Shown here: positions 45,580-57,043 of the stretch, piece by piece | Layout: every line of letters begins with the position of its first letter | Numbering within the stretch: position 1 is the stretch's first letter | NCBI GenBank assembly: GCA_037501455.1 | Contig: CM074865.1 | Span: forward strand, 13,586,501 to 13,650,500 | Source of the DNA: Lantana camara | Taxonomy: Eukaryota > Streptophyta > Magnoliopsida > Lamiales > Verbenaceae | Direction: 5' to 3' | Length of the DNA stretch: 64,000 bases | Program-made: the position numbers and the translations under genes | The notes under the pieces: generated by a model | Told to the model about the DNA's origin: nothing | What the model saw: the letters and a program-made list of their open reading frames with translations, nothing else | Databases searched by the model: none

Positions 45580-46760
45580 AGGCTTGGGCTGGGAAGGTCT
45601 TTGATCATAGCTCCCGATGTGGCGTCACCGGGAAGCATTGGAGTCACCCCCCGAGGGTCCACCGGCGATCATGTGGATGACCGTAAAGGGCTGGTTCTCC
45701 ATATCTGCGGTTTTCCCTTTGCCGCGGTCACTTGTCTCAGTGTGATGGTGGCGGGGACTCCGTGAGCGCGAGCGGCTTCTTCCTCTAGCACGCGCTCCCT
45801 CAGCGCAATGTTCATCGTACCTCTCCAATACCTTCACAAATTTCTTGAGGTGCCCCCCAGCTATGAGCCTCTGAATCTCGCTCTCAAGTTGGCGGCACTC
45901 GTTGGTGTCATGCCCTTTCTGCTTGTGGAAGGCGCAATACTTTCCCGAGCGTTTCTGAGCCTCGGTCTCCCTCATCTTAGGCGGCCTTTTGAAAAGCTTT
46001 TTGTCCGCCATGGAGTATACTTCCGCAATGGGCCTGTTGAGGGGGATGCGCTCAAATCGGCGAGGGGGTGGAGAGCTCTTTAGAGCGGGTATCGGGCTGC
46101 GGCGGCGGTTTTTGGGTTCCCTGTCGTCTGGCCCTTTGTTGTCCGAGGGGCATTGGCGAGTTTTTGATCCCATGCCAGGTACATGTCTTCAAGGGTGAAG
46201 AAGGAATCAGCTATGTCCCTGATCTCCATCAACGAGCGTGGCTTCTTCTTGGCCACCTCCTCCACGAATCCTTTGCTGATGTAGTTTTTCATATTGACTG
46301 TTCCAAAAAGTACGTGCCTCAAGAAATCCATCGAGGGCCTTTCAACCAGCAGGATCTCTTTGTTAAACCTTCCCATGAAGGACCTAAGCGACTCATTTGA
46401 CCCCTGGACTAGGTTGTAGAGAGCTGTCGCGGCAGGCGCTAGCGCTTTCATGGAATTGAAGTGGCTCATGAATTAGCTGGTCAAATCTTCGTACCCTCGG
46501 ATGGAGCGAGGGGGCAGCTTCTTATACCATTCCTAGGCCATCCCCACGAGCGAAGTGACAAAGATCTTGGCCCAATAGTTGATGGGGTGCTCGTATAAGT
46601 GCATCAAGTGCACAAAGTGGTCCAAGTGCTCGTCTGGGTCGGTCGTCCCATCGTACCGATTGACAGATGTGGGGATTTTACCTTTCCCCGCACGAGTCAT
46701 CAGGACCTCGTCGTTGAGGGGGGAAGCGCCCGTCATAGGCCTGTAGTTTCTGCCCGTCAT
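45580..46760 (-). pseudogene. Element 3 gag capsid domain, knuckle and RS-rich tail
   Basis: Right to left: IPTSVNRYDGTTDPDEHLDHF, then a stop in the WYKK region at about 46530 (element 2 has glutamine there) and another near 46472. Then LRSFMGRFNKEIL, FFTLEDMYL, a frame change near 46150, FERIPLNRPIAEVYSM, the knuckle CAFHKQKGHDTNEC, an RS tract (RGRSRSRSRSPRHHH), MIAGGPSGGDSN and a TGA near 45624 (CGA-type change). A 24-bp tandem duplication lies at 46728-46775. Nucleocapsid/capsid role as in element 2. Confidence 0.88.
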
Positions 46761-47695
46761 AGGCCTGTAGTTTCTTCGTAGTCCGCCTCTTTTCGATGGT
46801 GGGAGATTTGGCTTCGCTGGCGGCGAGCGTCTCTGGCCCTGGATCTCTCACCCCTACCGTGGGGGGCTTGAATCCGTGCTCGAGAGAGCAGCTCCACCAG
46901 GTTCTGGAGCCCATTCAGTTGATCCTGTACTGCCGCAAGTTGAGGGTCGTCGGCATTTCTGCGGCTTGCCCTCTCGGTGGCCCTCGACTGGACCTCCTCA
47001 TTATCAGCCCTCTCGTTTTGGGGGGCTCTTTCATTTCCAGCAGGTTGCTGCACTTGGGGGACCCTCGGTGGGGCTTTATTTTCCTGAGCTGGTGGCGGCG
47101 GAGGCGGCTGGGCCCTTAGCACATTTTGGGCAACCATCAGCGGATGAACTGGGAGTCCTCCTATGGGTGGAGCCGTTCGACCGTCGGTCATTGAAGGGAA
47201 GTAAGCGGCGGTGAAATGCTCCCAGGCGTTCTGCACCGCCTGCTCCTCGCATTGCACATAAATCGCCTGAAGTTGTTGGGTGGTGATTTGGGGCATTTCC
47301 ACCCCTTGTATCTCTCTTGGAAGGGACATGGGAAGATGCAATGTCCCCAATTGATAAGGCTGGACTATGGGTATCATGTTGGGTATCACTCCGGGCATCA
47401 TTCCGGGTTGCATATAAGCGTATCCCGGCGGTGGCATGGCCATAGGGTACACACCGGGATTGGCGACTGGAGCGCCGGGGGTAAGCGTTGGGGGTGGAGG
47501 AACTGGACAAGACCCTTCTGCAGCACTCCCAATGGGAGGAGGACTGGTAGCTGCTGTCTCCGTATTCCCGGCCCCATTTCCAGCAGCTGGTGGGAGTGCA
47601 CCTCCTGCGGGGGGGATGGTATCCACGTTTCCTTCCTGGACAGGAGGAAGAACACCCCGGTGATCCACAACACCAGGTCTAATCGCAGTCACCAT
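46757..47695 (-). pseudogene. Element 3 gag N-terminal part
   Basis: 312 codons from ATG 47695 (MVTAIRPGVVDHRG). Pro/Ala/Gly-rich, then MPPPGYAYMQPGMMPGVIP and PREIQGVEMPQITTQQLQA, which align with MPPPGYTLTPTVMMPQ and PREIEGVELPPLTPQQLRA of element 2. A QDQLNGLQNLVELLSRA helix precedes the frame change at about 46760 into the capsid domain. Confidence 0.87.
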
Positions 47696-47769
47696 GCTCG
47701 GAACAAAGGGTGTTATAACTCAACTAGCTCAAGGAAGAATCTGTTGAAAATGAAGACGGTGGTGATGGT

Positions 47770-47787
47770 TTCCCACAGACGGCGCCA
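47770..47787 (-). other. Primer-binding site, element 3
   Basis: Reverse complement of TGGCGCCGTCTGTGGGAA, 4 bp inside the 5' LTR boundary. Confidence 0.85.
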
Positions 47788-47791
47788 AAAA

Positions 47792-48451
47792 TGATGGTGC
47801 GGGATATGGATTCCTAAGATGCAACCAACACTTTGAGATTTTGTTTATGAAGGGAAGACCATCACAGGCGTTGAGCCTCAGGAACTAGATTTCCTTTTGA
47901 GCGTGGGTTCTTCTAGCTAGGATAACACCAAGAGTGCAAGTGTCACAGTGATGCAGCTAAGGTGAATGAAATGCAAGGCTTGAAAGAAATGCAGCGGGAA
48001 TGCCCAGTTTGTGCAGAGTAGTCTTGTGGAAGAAGATGACTTGGGGAGAGAGCATGTGTTCTCCCTTATTTATATGTTAGGGGTGAGGGTAGTTTGGGTA
48101 ATTGGACCGTGTGGTCCCAAACCTGTGTTGCCCTTACACGTGGCGGCCTGTGACGGCTCTGAAAAGCAGGCGGCGTGTCAGGTACGAGGTGCACACTGCC
48201 CTTGTGTCAGAGGTTGTTGGTGAGGGTCGTGCGCTGGGAGGCTTCATATTGATCCTGCAGGTGTACGGATGCCTTACAAAGGGAAAGGCCATACTCGAGC
48301 GCAAGTGACGCTCGAAGGGACGTACCAGGGGGTCTCCCCGGGCAGATGACCTATGAGCATCAACTACACGAGCGCTGGAAAGTAGGTACCCTCGGGGGGG
48401 TGCCTCCCTGGGAAGGGTGGCTCTGAGGGCCTTGGCGTGAACGTCAGGCTT
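47792..48451 (-). repeat. Element 3 5' LTR, truncated (660 bp visible)
   Basis: Starts TGATGGTGCG in window order like the other LTR, TATAAATA (minus) at 48067-48074, and follows it to cgtcaggctt, where TGTGACGCC of element 4 begins. ggctt (48447-48451) is the predicted target duplication of element 4. Confidence 0.9.
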
Positions 48452-49319
48452 TGTGACGCCCCGTCCGATAAATCGTACAAGTATGCGTCACGAGAGAGAT
48501 TACGTTACGCATTTATGTGATTTAATTCCCTTTTTATGTGTTTAATTCCAACTTCGATTGAAAACGTGGCTTAACTGATTAAAATCCAAAATGGTAAAAT
48601 ATGAATTCTTGCATGACAACTTGAGAACGGAACTTATGTGAATTTAAATTAATTGTTGGAGTTGGATTTAAATAGGACTTGGACCTATTTGTGTGTTTTG
48701 GGCCTAACTTAAGTTAGGATAGTTTGGGTCATTTCGGACCAAGATGAGCTCGGGAATTCGAATTCGAATTCCGACCCCACCATTGGACTTGATTCGGGTC
48801 TAATGGAATTTACTTTATATTTTTCGGAAACCGTTTAGACCTTGAACCTTTTTAATTTTGACCTTTTGGGCCGAAAGTCATTTATTTGAGCCCTTCACAC
48901 TCTCAGACTCTACTTGCACAAGGTGAGGTTTAGGATTTTGTATAGTTATGCGACCTATGGCCTTAATATGCTGATTTCAACCCTTTCATGCGAGTATATC
49001 TATTATAAATACGTATGTGTTGGATATGATATGTTTATGACCTTCTGAATCAACTCTGTTTGGAAAATTAAATATGAAAGCATATGTAAGTTGTTTTGAA
49101 AAGTACTTTACGTTATGTTCTGTAGCGAGATTGCCATGAAAGATTGGCGTATGTGATCCATCGTGATCTGTTCTGTTGTGATCCGTCGTGATCTGTTATG
49201 TTGTGATCTGTGTGTGGATCGATCCTGGTGAATTGCGGGAATGGGTACCCCCGGGACGGTTGGGGCCGTCGGGGCATTTATCCATTGCGTAGTTCCATTT
49301 GAGATATCTTCACACGACC
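48452..49319 (+). repeat. Element 4 5' LTR, first part
   Basis: Matches 63391-63832 base for base to position 48893 (gagccc), then jumps to ttcacactctc while the 3' LTR continues aaattctattt. The 5' copy thus lacks at least 168 bp, including the TATAAATA seen at 63907. It ends in cgacc (49315-49319), the target copied by element 5. Confidence 0.88.
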
Positions 49320-52300
49320 TGTAACACCCCCAGAGCGAAGGGCGCCACATCCCCCGCACTAAGGTTCAACACAAGTAACGAAATGGAGGTTCGTACCCGT
49401 ATCAAACCATAGCGAACGGGAGACACACAAAACTCACACCCTCGCTAGGCGGCCTAGACCCTCAAGAACTGCGAGAAATAAAATCAGAGTAGCGGAAGCA
49501 AATCATATACCAAACATGATTCCCAAGATCATCACATAAACATACCAAAATGGGGGAGGGTCAAGTATTCCAAATTCACAAGCTAGCTTATATACAAATG
49601 TACAATGCCATCACGGCCAAAATAACATAAGTGTAATCATAAATACGTAATTCAAAATACAACAATAAGAGTAGAAGTAATCCACTACGATGCATGAAGA
49701 CTCAAGCTAAACCACAAGTAAACTCCAAAAGACACTTGCCGCCTAGCTTGACTCGGAAGAACCTGCAAACTCAAAAGAAAGGGAAAAGGGGAAAACAACA
49801 ACGAGGGTTAGTCCTAGCGACTAGTGAGGGGGCTAACTCACACACCCGATATATATATAGAGCAAAGCATTTAATCAAAACTGAAGGACCCTTGAACCGA
49901 GAGTGGTTTTTGCAAGCCAAATTAATTCCCGTGATATATATATACATACATAAAGTAAAAGAAGGCAAAAGGAGCAATTGCCAAATTTTAAGTACTTAGG
50001 AATCCACTCTCGTTTCACAGATCATACAAAGCTAAACCAACTCGGCGAGTACGAGTCTCACACTAAACTCCCACCTTCCATAAACAAAGATCAGAGCAAA
50101 ACAAAACAAATCAGAATCCATCCCCAACACCGGTTGATAGAAGGGTTGATCGGCCCTAACTATCCACACAAAGAAACGAGACAAGGTTTAATTACTACCT
50201 TGAAACCTTCGGCGGTTGCCTCCGCCGGCTCAAGAGAAACGCCCTTCCTCAACCTCCCAAGGTTGGGCGAGACTCTCAAAGGGAGGTGTTGATGGAAGAG
50301 CTCGGCGACCCCTCGGCCGTCCCGAGATTACCATACCACACTCCGGGGCCCAAACTTATCACGAAAGTCACACAGACATGTTTCAAAGCTTATCTTTCAA
50401 AGCCACATCTCGCTTACACACACACACTAGCACAAGACTAAACTTTTCAAACAAAAGCAAAATAGCTTATGTACTTATACAAAACGTTTTCAAACTCTTA
50501 TAACAAATGGGATAAATCCCGCAACATAATTATCATACACTTATTTACCATATATTATACGTATTCGCATGCGAGGTTTGAAACCAATTAGGGTCGTAGG
50601 TCAAATAACTAAAAGAACAAAGCCTCACCTTGTCGACGAACGAAGTGGAGTCAAAAAGAGGAAACCAGACACCTACGGAGCAAGCTCGTCCTCTACAGGA
50701 AGATCCGCTGAACAAGACAAACAACAAGGAACACTCTTAGACTCAATATGAACCACATTGACGCTCGGTACATGCGTATGTATGCTCATGATGCCAATGA
50801 TATGAAATGAACTCACATTAAGGCCAATTACAAGCGAATAATTCATATAAGAGCATATAACATGAACGAGGAGATAAAACAAAGTACAAACTCATAACAT
50901 AAAGCCTAGCACGTCACAATACAAGTCACTCATGCATATACACACACACACCAAAGCGAGGCAAGGAGAAACAACAAGAAACAACGGAAAGGAAACAAAA
51001 ACGAACGAAAAAGAGTTCCTAGGAGACACGCCCGTGTCCCCCTGGAAGGGCAAACTGAGACACCCCCGTGTCTCAGTACAGAAAAACGAAAAACAGAAAC
51101 TCGGAGGTGACACGCCCGTGTCACCAAAACAAGGCAAGCCGAGACACGCCCGTGTCTCGGTACAGAACAAGGAACAACAGAAAATCGGAGGTGACACGCC
51201 CGTGTCACCAGGAAAAGCCAAACCGTGACACCCCCGTGTCACGGTACAGAAAGACGAAAACGAAGGGTGACACGCCCGTGTCACCCTCAAAGGGCAAACC
51301 GTGACACCCCCGTGTCACGGTACAGAAAAACGCAGACGGGGGAACAGCAACCCAGCAACCCAAAAACCAAAATCCCACACCCCAAACTCCAACTACCAAG
51401 CAAGGAAAAGCAATAAATGCTAGGAAACAAGTCCTAGGAGCATACTATCAACACCAAAACTCAAGGAAACAAGAAAGGAGCAAGAATCAATCAAATTCTT
51501 CCAACACTTACTATTCACATGCTTGTTCCAACTCATGCTTCAACCAAAGAATTGAACTCAAAAGCACATAGAAGAGAGAAGAGGGAGAGTAGAAGACAAC
51601 CATGAACTTACCTTTCAAATTTGAGAAGCTTTGATGAAGTCTTGAGCTCAAAAATCACAAAGTTGGACAAAAGCTTCTTCTTCTTCCTTGCTTTGCTTGT
51701 ACCGATCAGTTCTTGGGAGAGAGAGAGGAGGATTGGCTCGGTTTCAAGGGGGTTTGGGGCTGAAATGGTTAGTTAACTCAAGTTTAATCAAAGGTTAAGG
51801 CTTGGTTGGGTTAAGGTGGGGTCCACAACTCAAAGCTAGGTCCAAAAGGTGGCTTTCAAGCGTAAGGGCTCGTTACGGGTGAAATACGGAGGTCTTAACG
51901 AGCTTAGAAAAATGTGAGGTTTGTCCCATTAAACCCGAATCATCGAAACGAGTTCAATGGAGGTGACGGAATTCGAATCCGAATTCCCGAGCTCAAGATA
52001 CGCGTCCCGGAACCCAAGGTGCGCTAAGTGCTCTTTAGCCTCCTTTAGGTCCCGTCTCCAAAACGAACTCAAAAAGTTAACCAAAACAATTACCAAAACA
52101 TATAACGAGCACATAAACGAGTCCATCAAGCATGTAATTGACAAATATCATGAATTCACAAAATTAGAATTAAATACGAACCCGAAACGAATAAAATATC
52201 AAACAAGAAAAGTTAAACATTCAAGGGTAACCAAGTTCATATTAAAACAAATGGGTTCAAATAACTTCAATTAATCCACGTTAGCAATTAAATAGCGCAC

Positions 52301-52342
52301 ATTATAGATTACCTGAAAAGTCTGATCAGTCGGGATGTTACA
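49320..52342 (-). repeat. Element 5 3' LTR (3023 bp)
   Basis: Window order TGTAACACCCCC to GGGATGTTACA. It includes the palindrome array 51025-51316 and a segment near 51955 (ggaattcgaatccgaattcc) whose reverse complement resembles the element 4 LTR near 48750. Small reading frames in it recur in the other LTR only because the LTRs are identical; they are not credible genes. Confidence 0.96.
51025..51316. repeat. Eight phased palindromes GACAC-NCCC-GTGTC in element 5 3' LTR
   Basis: Cores start at 51025, 51059, 51109, 51143, 51193, 51227, 51269 and 51303, so spacings are 34, 50, 34, 50, 34, 42, 34. Each core has a 5-bp stem and a 4-nt GCCC or CCCC loop, extended by 3-5 bp whose two sides change together (CTGA/TCAG, GGT/ACC, CCGA/TCGG, ACCGT/ACGGT). 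The other LTR has the same array at +7724. Confidence 0.93.
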
Positions 52343-52355
52343 AACCTCCCTCCTT
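52343..52355 (-). other. Polypurine tract, element 5
   Basis: On the minus strand AAGGAGGGAGGTT immediately precedes the 3' LTR start TGTAACATCC. Confidence 0.75.
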
Positions 52356-52370
52356 CAAAAGGACCTGTCC

Positions 52371-55300
52371 TCAGGTCCGAGGCGAGGTCTTGAAAAGATC
52401 CGGATACAACTGTTTCATCTTATCCTCGGTCTCCCAAGTAGCTTCTTCGGATTCTTGATCACGCCACAAGACTTTCACAAGAGGGATCTGTCTATTCCTC
52501 AACTCTTGCATCTTCCGATCCAACACCTGAACTGGATATCTCTTAATGGTCAAGTCCGGTTCCAACTGAACTTTCTCGACTGGAAGAATAGAAGACTCAT
52601 CGGGATAATGTTTCCGAAGCTGCGAGACATGAAATACATTATGAATCCCGGTTAGGCTCGGCGGTAAATCAAGTCTGTAAGCTACTTCCCCAACTCGATC
52701 AAGGATCTCAAAGGGGCCTAAGTAGCGAGGGTTAAGCTTCCCGCCTTTACCAATCCGAGCATACCCTTTTCTAGGAGATGCCTTTAAAAAGACCTTATCT
52801 CCTTTCTCAAACTCCAAGGGTCGTCTTCTCCTATCTGCATAACTCTTCTGTCGGTCTTGAGCTGCTTTCAACCTCTGTCTAATCACTTTCACCCTCTCGA
52901 TGGTATCCTGAATCTCCTTAGGTTTCTTAGCCCTTTCGAGCTTTCCATCTTTAGTCCATCTCCACTCATCAAAATCCCAAAAGAGAGGGGATCGGCACTT
53001 TCGTCCATACAAAGCCTCATACGGTGCCATGCCAATAGAAGACTGAAAGCTGTTGTTGTAGGCAAACTCAATCAAATCCAACTGTTCATCCCACGAATTC
53101 GGATAATCCAAGGCACAAGCACGAAGCATGTCCTCGAGATACCTTATTAGCCTTTCTGACTGGCCATCCGTCTGTGGGTGAAATGCAGTACTGAAGTGGA
53201 GCTTCGTCCCCAAACACTTCTGTAACTCCTGCCAAAAACTGGACGTAAACCGAGGATCTCTATCTGAAATAATGCTGATCGGGCAACCATGCAATCTAAC
53301 AATCTCATTCCGATATAACCGGGCCAACTTAGGAACCTTATCGGACATCTTCACCTTAAGAAAGTGTGCGGACTTTGTCAACCGATCAATAACCACCCAA
53401 ATTCCATCGGAACCTCCTTTGGTCCTTGGCAAGCCGGACACGAAGTCCATTGTCACTTGCTCCCACTTCCACTCGGGTATTGGAAGTGGTTGGAGAGTTC
53501 CTCCCGGTTTCTGGTGTTCTGCTTTCACCACTTGGCATGTTTGACATCTTCTAACATAGTTAGCGACGTCCCTCTTCATGCCGTTCCACCAATATGAAGT
53601 CCTTAAATCCTTGTACATTTTGGTGGTACCGGGATGTACTGCATATGCTGACTTGTGAGCCTCATCAAGTACCAACTGTTTAAAATCTTTCGGAACACAA
53701 ACCCGAGCTTTAAACCTGAACAATCCTGAATCATCAAATCCAAACTTGGTTTCAGGATCAATCCTTGACTTAGTTACCAATTTCTGAATCTCTGGATCCA
53801 CAGATTGAGCTTCTATCAATCTCTGCTTCAAAACCGGCTGAACCGAAATATTAGCCAATCGAGCCTCTGAAACCAGAACCACTGAACCCTGTCTACTAGA
53901 ACCTGCTTCCAAACCTGAAACATTCACTTTCCTACTCAAAGCATCCGCCACCACATTGGCTTTACCCGGATGGTACTGAATCTTACAATCATAATCCTCA
54001 AGTGTCTCCATCCATCTCCTCTGTCTTACGTTCAAATCCTTCTGGGTAAACAAATACTTAAGACTCTGGTGGTCGGTGAACACTTCAAAAGTAACTCCAT
54101 AAAGGTAATGCCGCCATTTCATCAAAGCAAACACTACTGCCGCAAGTTCCAAGTCATGAGTGGGATAGTTCTTCTCATGATCCTTTAACTTCCTTGAGGC
54201 GTAGGCTACAACCTTACCATTCTGCATTAACACACAACCAAGACCTTCCTTCGAAGCATCGGTATAAACTGAGTAGCCTTCCGAACCTTCGGGTAAGGTT
54301 AAAATCGGTGCAGTAGTCAACCTCTCCTTAAGAGTTTGGAAACTCTTCTCACACGCCTCATCCCACTCAAACTTCACCTCTTTCTTAGTTAACCGGGTCA
54401 ACGGGGAGGCAATCTTCGAGAAATCTTTCACAAAGCGCCTATAGTACCCTGCCAACCCGAGAAAACTTCTAACTTCCGAGGCATTCTTCGGTGGTTTCCA
54501 AAGCATCACCGTTTCGATCTTCGCCGGATCCACTTCTATACCATTCCCTGAAATGAAGTGACCCAAAAAGGAAACTCGATCCAACCAGAACTCGCACTTA
54601 CTGAACTTGGCGAACAATCTGTGCTCCCGAAGTGTAGACAAGACAATGCTCAAATGCCGCGCGTGCTCTTCTTCGGACCTCGAATACACCAGAATATCAT
54701 CTATAAAGATGACCACGAATTTATCGAGGTAAGGCCGGAATACTCGATGCATCATATCCATAAACGCGGCTGGGGCATTGGTAAGACCAAAAGGCATGAC
54801 CACAAACTCAAAATGCCCATATCTCGTGTTGAAACCCGTCTTCGGTATATCTCCCTCCCGGATACGCAATTGGTAATACCCTTGTCTTAGATCCAACTTG
54901 GAATAAACCCTCGAACCTTGCAGGAGGTCGAACAACTCTTCAATGTGAGGGAGCGGGTATTTGTTCTTAACCGTTAACCGGTTCAGCTCACGGTAGTCAA
55001 TACACATTCGCAAAGTCCCGTCTTTCTTCTTTACAAACAGGACCGGAGCACCCCACGGAGAAGTGCTCGGGCGAATGTAACCACACTCTAAGAGCTCGTC
55101 CAATTGCGTCTTCAACTCCTTCAACTCGGCTGGAGCCATCCTATAGGGGGATTTCGCATACGGTTCTGCTCCGGGATAGAGATCTATTACAAACTCGACG
55201 TCCCGATCCGGAGGTAAAGATCCCAAATTCTCCGGAAACACATCGGGGAATTCCTTCACGATCTCCGTCTCTTCGAGCTTGGCCTGATCCTTTGGCTTAT

Positions 55301-56834
55301 TCAAAAGATAGGCCACATAGCCCGTCGCACCGTCCCGGAACAATCTACTTGCTTCCATGAAGGAAATAAACGGGCAGGTCTTCAACCTCTGACCCGCAAA
55401 GACCGTAGAACCCAAAGTCACCCTCTTAGCAAAACAATCCATCATGGCTCGGTAACGGTACAGCCAGTCCATTCCCAGAATCACCCCATACTTCTTGATC
55501 GGCATCTTGATCAGATCTGCCGGATACTCTTGATCTTCCACCACCACCGGACAACCACGGTAAACACAATTCGTAGCCAAAGTAGCACCAAGGGGAGAAG
55601 AAACAACAAAGGAATCATCTAGACAAGCAACAGGCAATGGAAGAGTAGCAACAAGCCGGGAAGCAATAAATGAATGCGTTGCTCCCGGATCAAACAATGC
55701 ATGCAATGGAATGCCATGAATGTGGATAGTACCTTCAACAACGGCATTGGCATCCACTTCCACATTCTCTTCCTCGCCCTCCAAAGCATAAGCTCTCGCC
55801 TGGATTGGTGCTCTCGGAGGCATCACATTCAACGGCTGAGGAGCTCGAGGCTGAGGTGCTCTCATCTGAGGACAAGAACCAATTAAATGACCGGGCTCCC
55901 CACACTTGTAACACCTTCTCAATTTCTTCCGGCAATTCTCCTCGGTGTGATTGGGACCCTTGCAATAGCCACACTGAATCGGGGCAGGTAGAGCTGGTAC
56001 CGCAGGTACCGGAGGTCGAGCTTTCTTGGCTGAAGTGGTAGAACCTTGGGGTTTGAAAACCGGAGGCCCACCATAGAATGCAGGCCTCTTCCCCAAATTT
56101 GAGCTCGAACCTTGGCCCGAAGAGTAAGTCGGCCTCAATCTAGTATTGTTAGCTTCCACTTTGATCGCTTTCCTCGTAGCCTTCTCCCACGTATCCACGG
56201 TAGCCGCCTTAAGAGCACTCTGAATATCATATCTTAAACCATGAATAAAGTTCCGTGCCTTCTGGGTGTCATCATTGGAAATGTGTGGAGCATACGGTGC
56301 AAGTCTCTCAAATTCCGTGATATACTCTTCAACCGAACGGTTCCCTTGTCTCAATTCTGTAAATTGTTGCAATCTTCTCTCGCGAGCACTTGGAGGAACA
56401 TACTTGTGACGAAATTCTCTCACGAAGCTTTCCCAATCAAATTCTTCTCCACTCCTTTCCAATCGGGCTCTTGTAGCTTTGAGCCAATTGGATGCGGGAC
56501 CTTGAACAAACCGGGCCGTGCAAACAGCTTTCTCATGCGAAGGAGCGGGGCAAATTTCCCAAATTCCCGCAACTTCTGACAGCCACTCTTCGGCTTGGAT
56601 ATCATCTCCTCCATACCACTTAGGTGGATTGTTATTTCTGAACTCCTTAAAGACCGGAGTTACTTGCCCACCTTGTCCTTCCCAATGCGGATTATCTCTT
56701 TGATTCTGCTGAAGTTGATTTAAGAGGGCCTGCACAATATTCTCAGCATTCATCGGAGGAGGTGGAGGTGCGTGTGGAGGGGGTTGATTAAGGTCAGGAG
56801 TCTGCTCCCTATCGGCTCTCCTTCTTGGAGGCAT
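52371..56834 (-). CDS. Element 5 gag-pol polyprotein, uninterrupted (1487 aa)
   Basis: Start chosen at 56834 ([11 protein letters not shown]) because element 4 gag starts the same way; an upstream in-frame ATG lies at 56870. Order: gag domain ([32 protein letters not shown]), CCHC knuckle [14 protein letters not shown] near residue 320, protease with [14 protein letters not shown] (Asp-Pro-Gly instead of the usual Asp-Ser/Thr-Gly). RT has catalytic FIDDILVYS, RNase H has [13 protein letters not shown], integrase has an HHCC finger ([15 protein letters not shown]) and DDE residues ([28 protein letters not shown]). The C-terminal chromodomain-like segment has [12 protein letters not shown] and [13 protein letters not shown]. 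All domains of an autonomous chromovirus are present. Related elements insert preferentially into heterochromatin. Confidence 0.95.
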   Translation of the reverse strand: MPPRRRADREQTPDLNQPPPHAPPPPPMNAENIVQALLNQLQQNQRDNPHWEGQGGQVTPVFKEFRNNNPPKWYGGDDIQAEEWLSEVAGIWEICPAPSHEKAVCTARFVQGPASNWLKATRARLERSGEEFDWESFVREFRHKYVPPSARERRLQQFTELRQGNRSVEEYITEFERLAPYAPHISNDDTQKARNFIHGLRYDIQSALKAATVDTWEKATRKAIKVEANNTRLRPTYSSGQGSSSNLGKRPAFYGGPPVFKPQGSTTSAKKARPPVPAVPALPAPIQCGYCKGPNHTEENCRKKLRRCYKCGEPGHLIGSCPQMRAPQPRAPQPLNVMPPRAPIQARAYALEGEEENVEVDANAVVEGTIHIHGIPLHALFDPGATHSFIASRLVATLPLPVACLDDSFVVSSPLGATLATNCVYRGCPVVVEDQEYPADLIKMPIKKYGVILGMDWLYRYRAMMDCFAKRVTLGSTVFAGQRLKTCPFISFMEASRLFRDGATGYVAYLLNKPKDQAKLEETEIVKEFPDVFPENLGSLPPDRDVEFVIDLYPGAEPYAKSPYRMAPAELKELKTQLDELLECGYIRPSTSPWGAPVLFVKKKDGTLRMCIDYRELNRLTVKNKYPLPHIEELFDLLQGSRVYSKLDLRQGYYQLRIREGDIPKTGFNTRYGHFEFVVMPFGLTNAPAAFMDMMHRVFRPYLDKFVVIFIDDILVYSRSEEEHARHLSIVLSTLREHRLFAKFSKCEFWLDRVSFLGHFISGNGIEVDPAKIETVMLWKPPKNASEVRSFLGLAGYYRRFVKDFSKIASPLTRLTKKEVKFEWDEACEKSFQTLKERLTTAPILTLPEGSEGYSVYTDASKEGLGCVLMQNGKVVAYASRKLKDHEKNYPTHDLELAAVVFALMKWRHYLYGVTFEVFTDHQSLKYLFTQKDLNVRQRRWMETLEDYDCKIQYHPGKANVVADALSRKVNVSGLEAGSSRQGSVVLVSEARLANISVQPVLKQRLIEAQSVDPEIQKLVTKSRIDPETKFGFDDSGLFRFKARVCVPKDFKQLVLDEAHKSAYAVHPGTTKMYKDLRTSYWWNGMKRDVANYVRRCQTCQVVKAEHQKPGGTLQPLPIPEWKWEQVTMDFVSGLPRTKGGSDGIWVVIDRLTKSAHFLKVKMSDKVPKLARLYRNEIVRLHGCPISIISDRDPRFTSSFWQELQKCLGTKLHFSTAFHPQTDGQSERLIRYLEDMLRACALDYPNSWDEQLDLIEFAYNNSFQSSIGMAPYEALYGRKCRSPLFWDFDEWRWTKDGKLERAKKPKEIQDTIERVKVIRQRLKAAQDRQKSYADRRRRPLEFEKGDKVFLKASPRKGYARIGKGGKLNPRYLGPFEILDRVGEVAYRLDLPPSLTGIHNVFHVSQLRKHYPDESSILPVEKVQLEPDLTIKRYPVQVLDRKMQELRNRQIPLVKVLWRDQESEEATWETEDKMKQLYPDLFKTSPRT

Positions 56835-57017
56835 CCTGAAAATACACAAATCAAGAAGATATCGATGCATGGGGTTCAGTTCATGATTATGAAGTCAATT
56901 ATCACAAATTTAAGCAAATAAGTCACGTAGAGATGTGGATGAATGCAAATAATCACATACTCCTATACCGAACGACTTAGACAGACCCAACACGACTCCA
57001 GAGCCCCGGTTTTGCAA

Positions 57018-57035
57018 CCGAGAGCTCTGATACCA
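57018..57035 (-). other. Primer-binding site, element 5
   Basis: Reverse complement of TGGTATCAGAGCTCTCGG, 8 bp from the 5' LTR. The TGGTATCAGAGC start is the standard complement of plant initiator tRNA-Met. Confidence 0.9.
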
Positions 57036-57043
57036 CGCAAGGA

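Larger units (their letters stand above)
36236..48451 (-). mobile_element. Element 3: Tat-like Ty3/gypsy retrotransposon, reversed, 5' LTR interrupted by element 4
   Basis: Minus-strand orientation. The 3' LTR is 36236-37057, and the 5' LTR begins at 47792 in window order and is cut at 48451 where element 4 starts. Internal order from the right: primer site, gag, protease, RT, RNase H, second RNase H, integrase, then on the plus strand a gene antisense to gag-pol. It is homologous throughout to element 2 but its LTRs differ. Gag-pol has about five stops and four or more frame changes. The missing 160 or so LTR bases and the second copy of target acctt should lie beyond 64000. Confidence 0.92.

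Noticed and set aside
49694..50503. Plus-strand frames of 101, 104 and 95 codons duplicated at 57418-58227
   Set aside because: Inside the element 5 LTRs; duplication is due to LTR identity, and no recognisable domain is present.
50892..51416. Frames with repeated DTPVSP / TRACH peptides on both strands; again at 58616-59140
   Set aside because: Translations of the palindromic LTR repeat in element 5, present in both LTRs only because they are identical.
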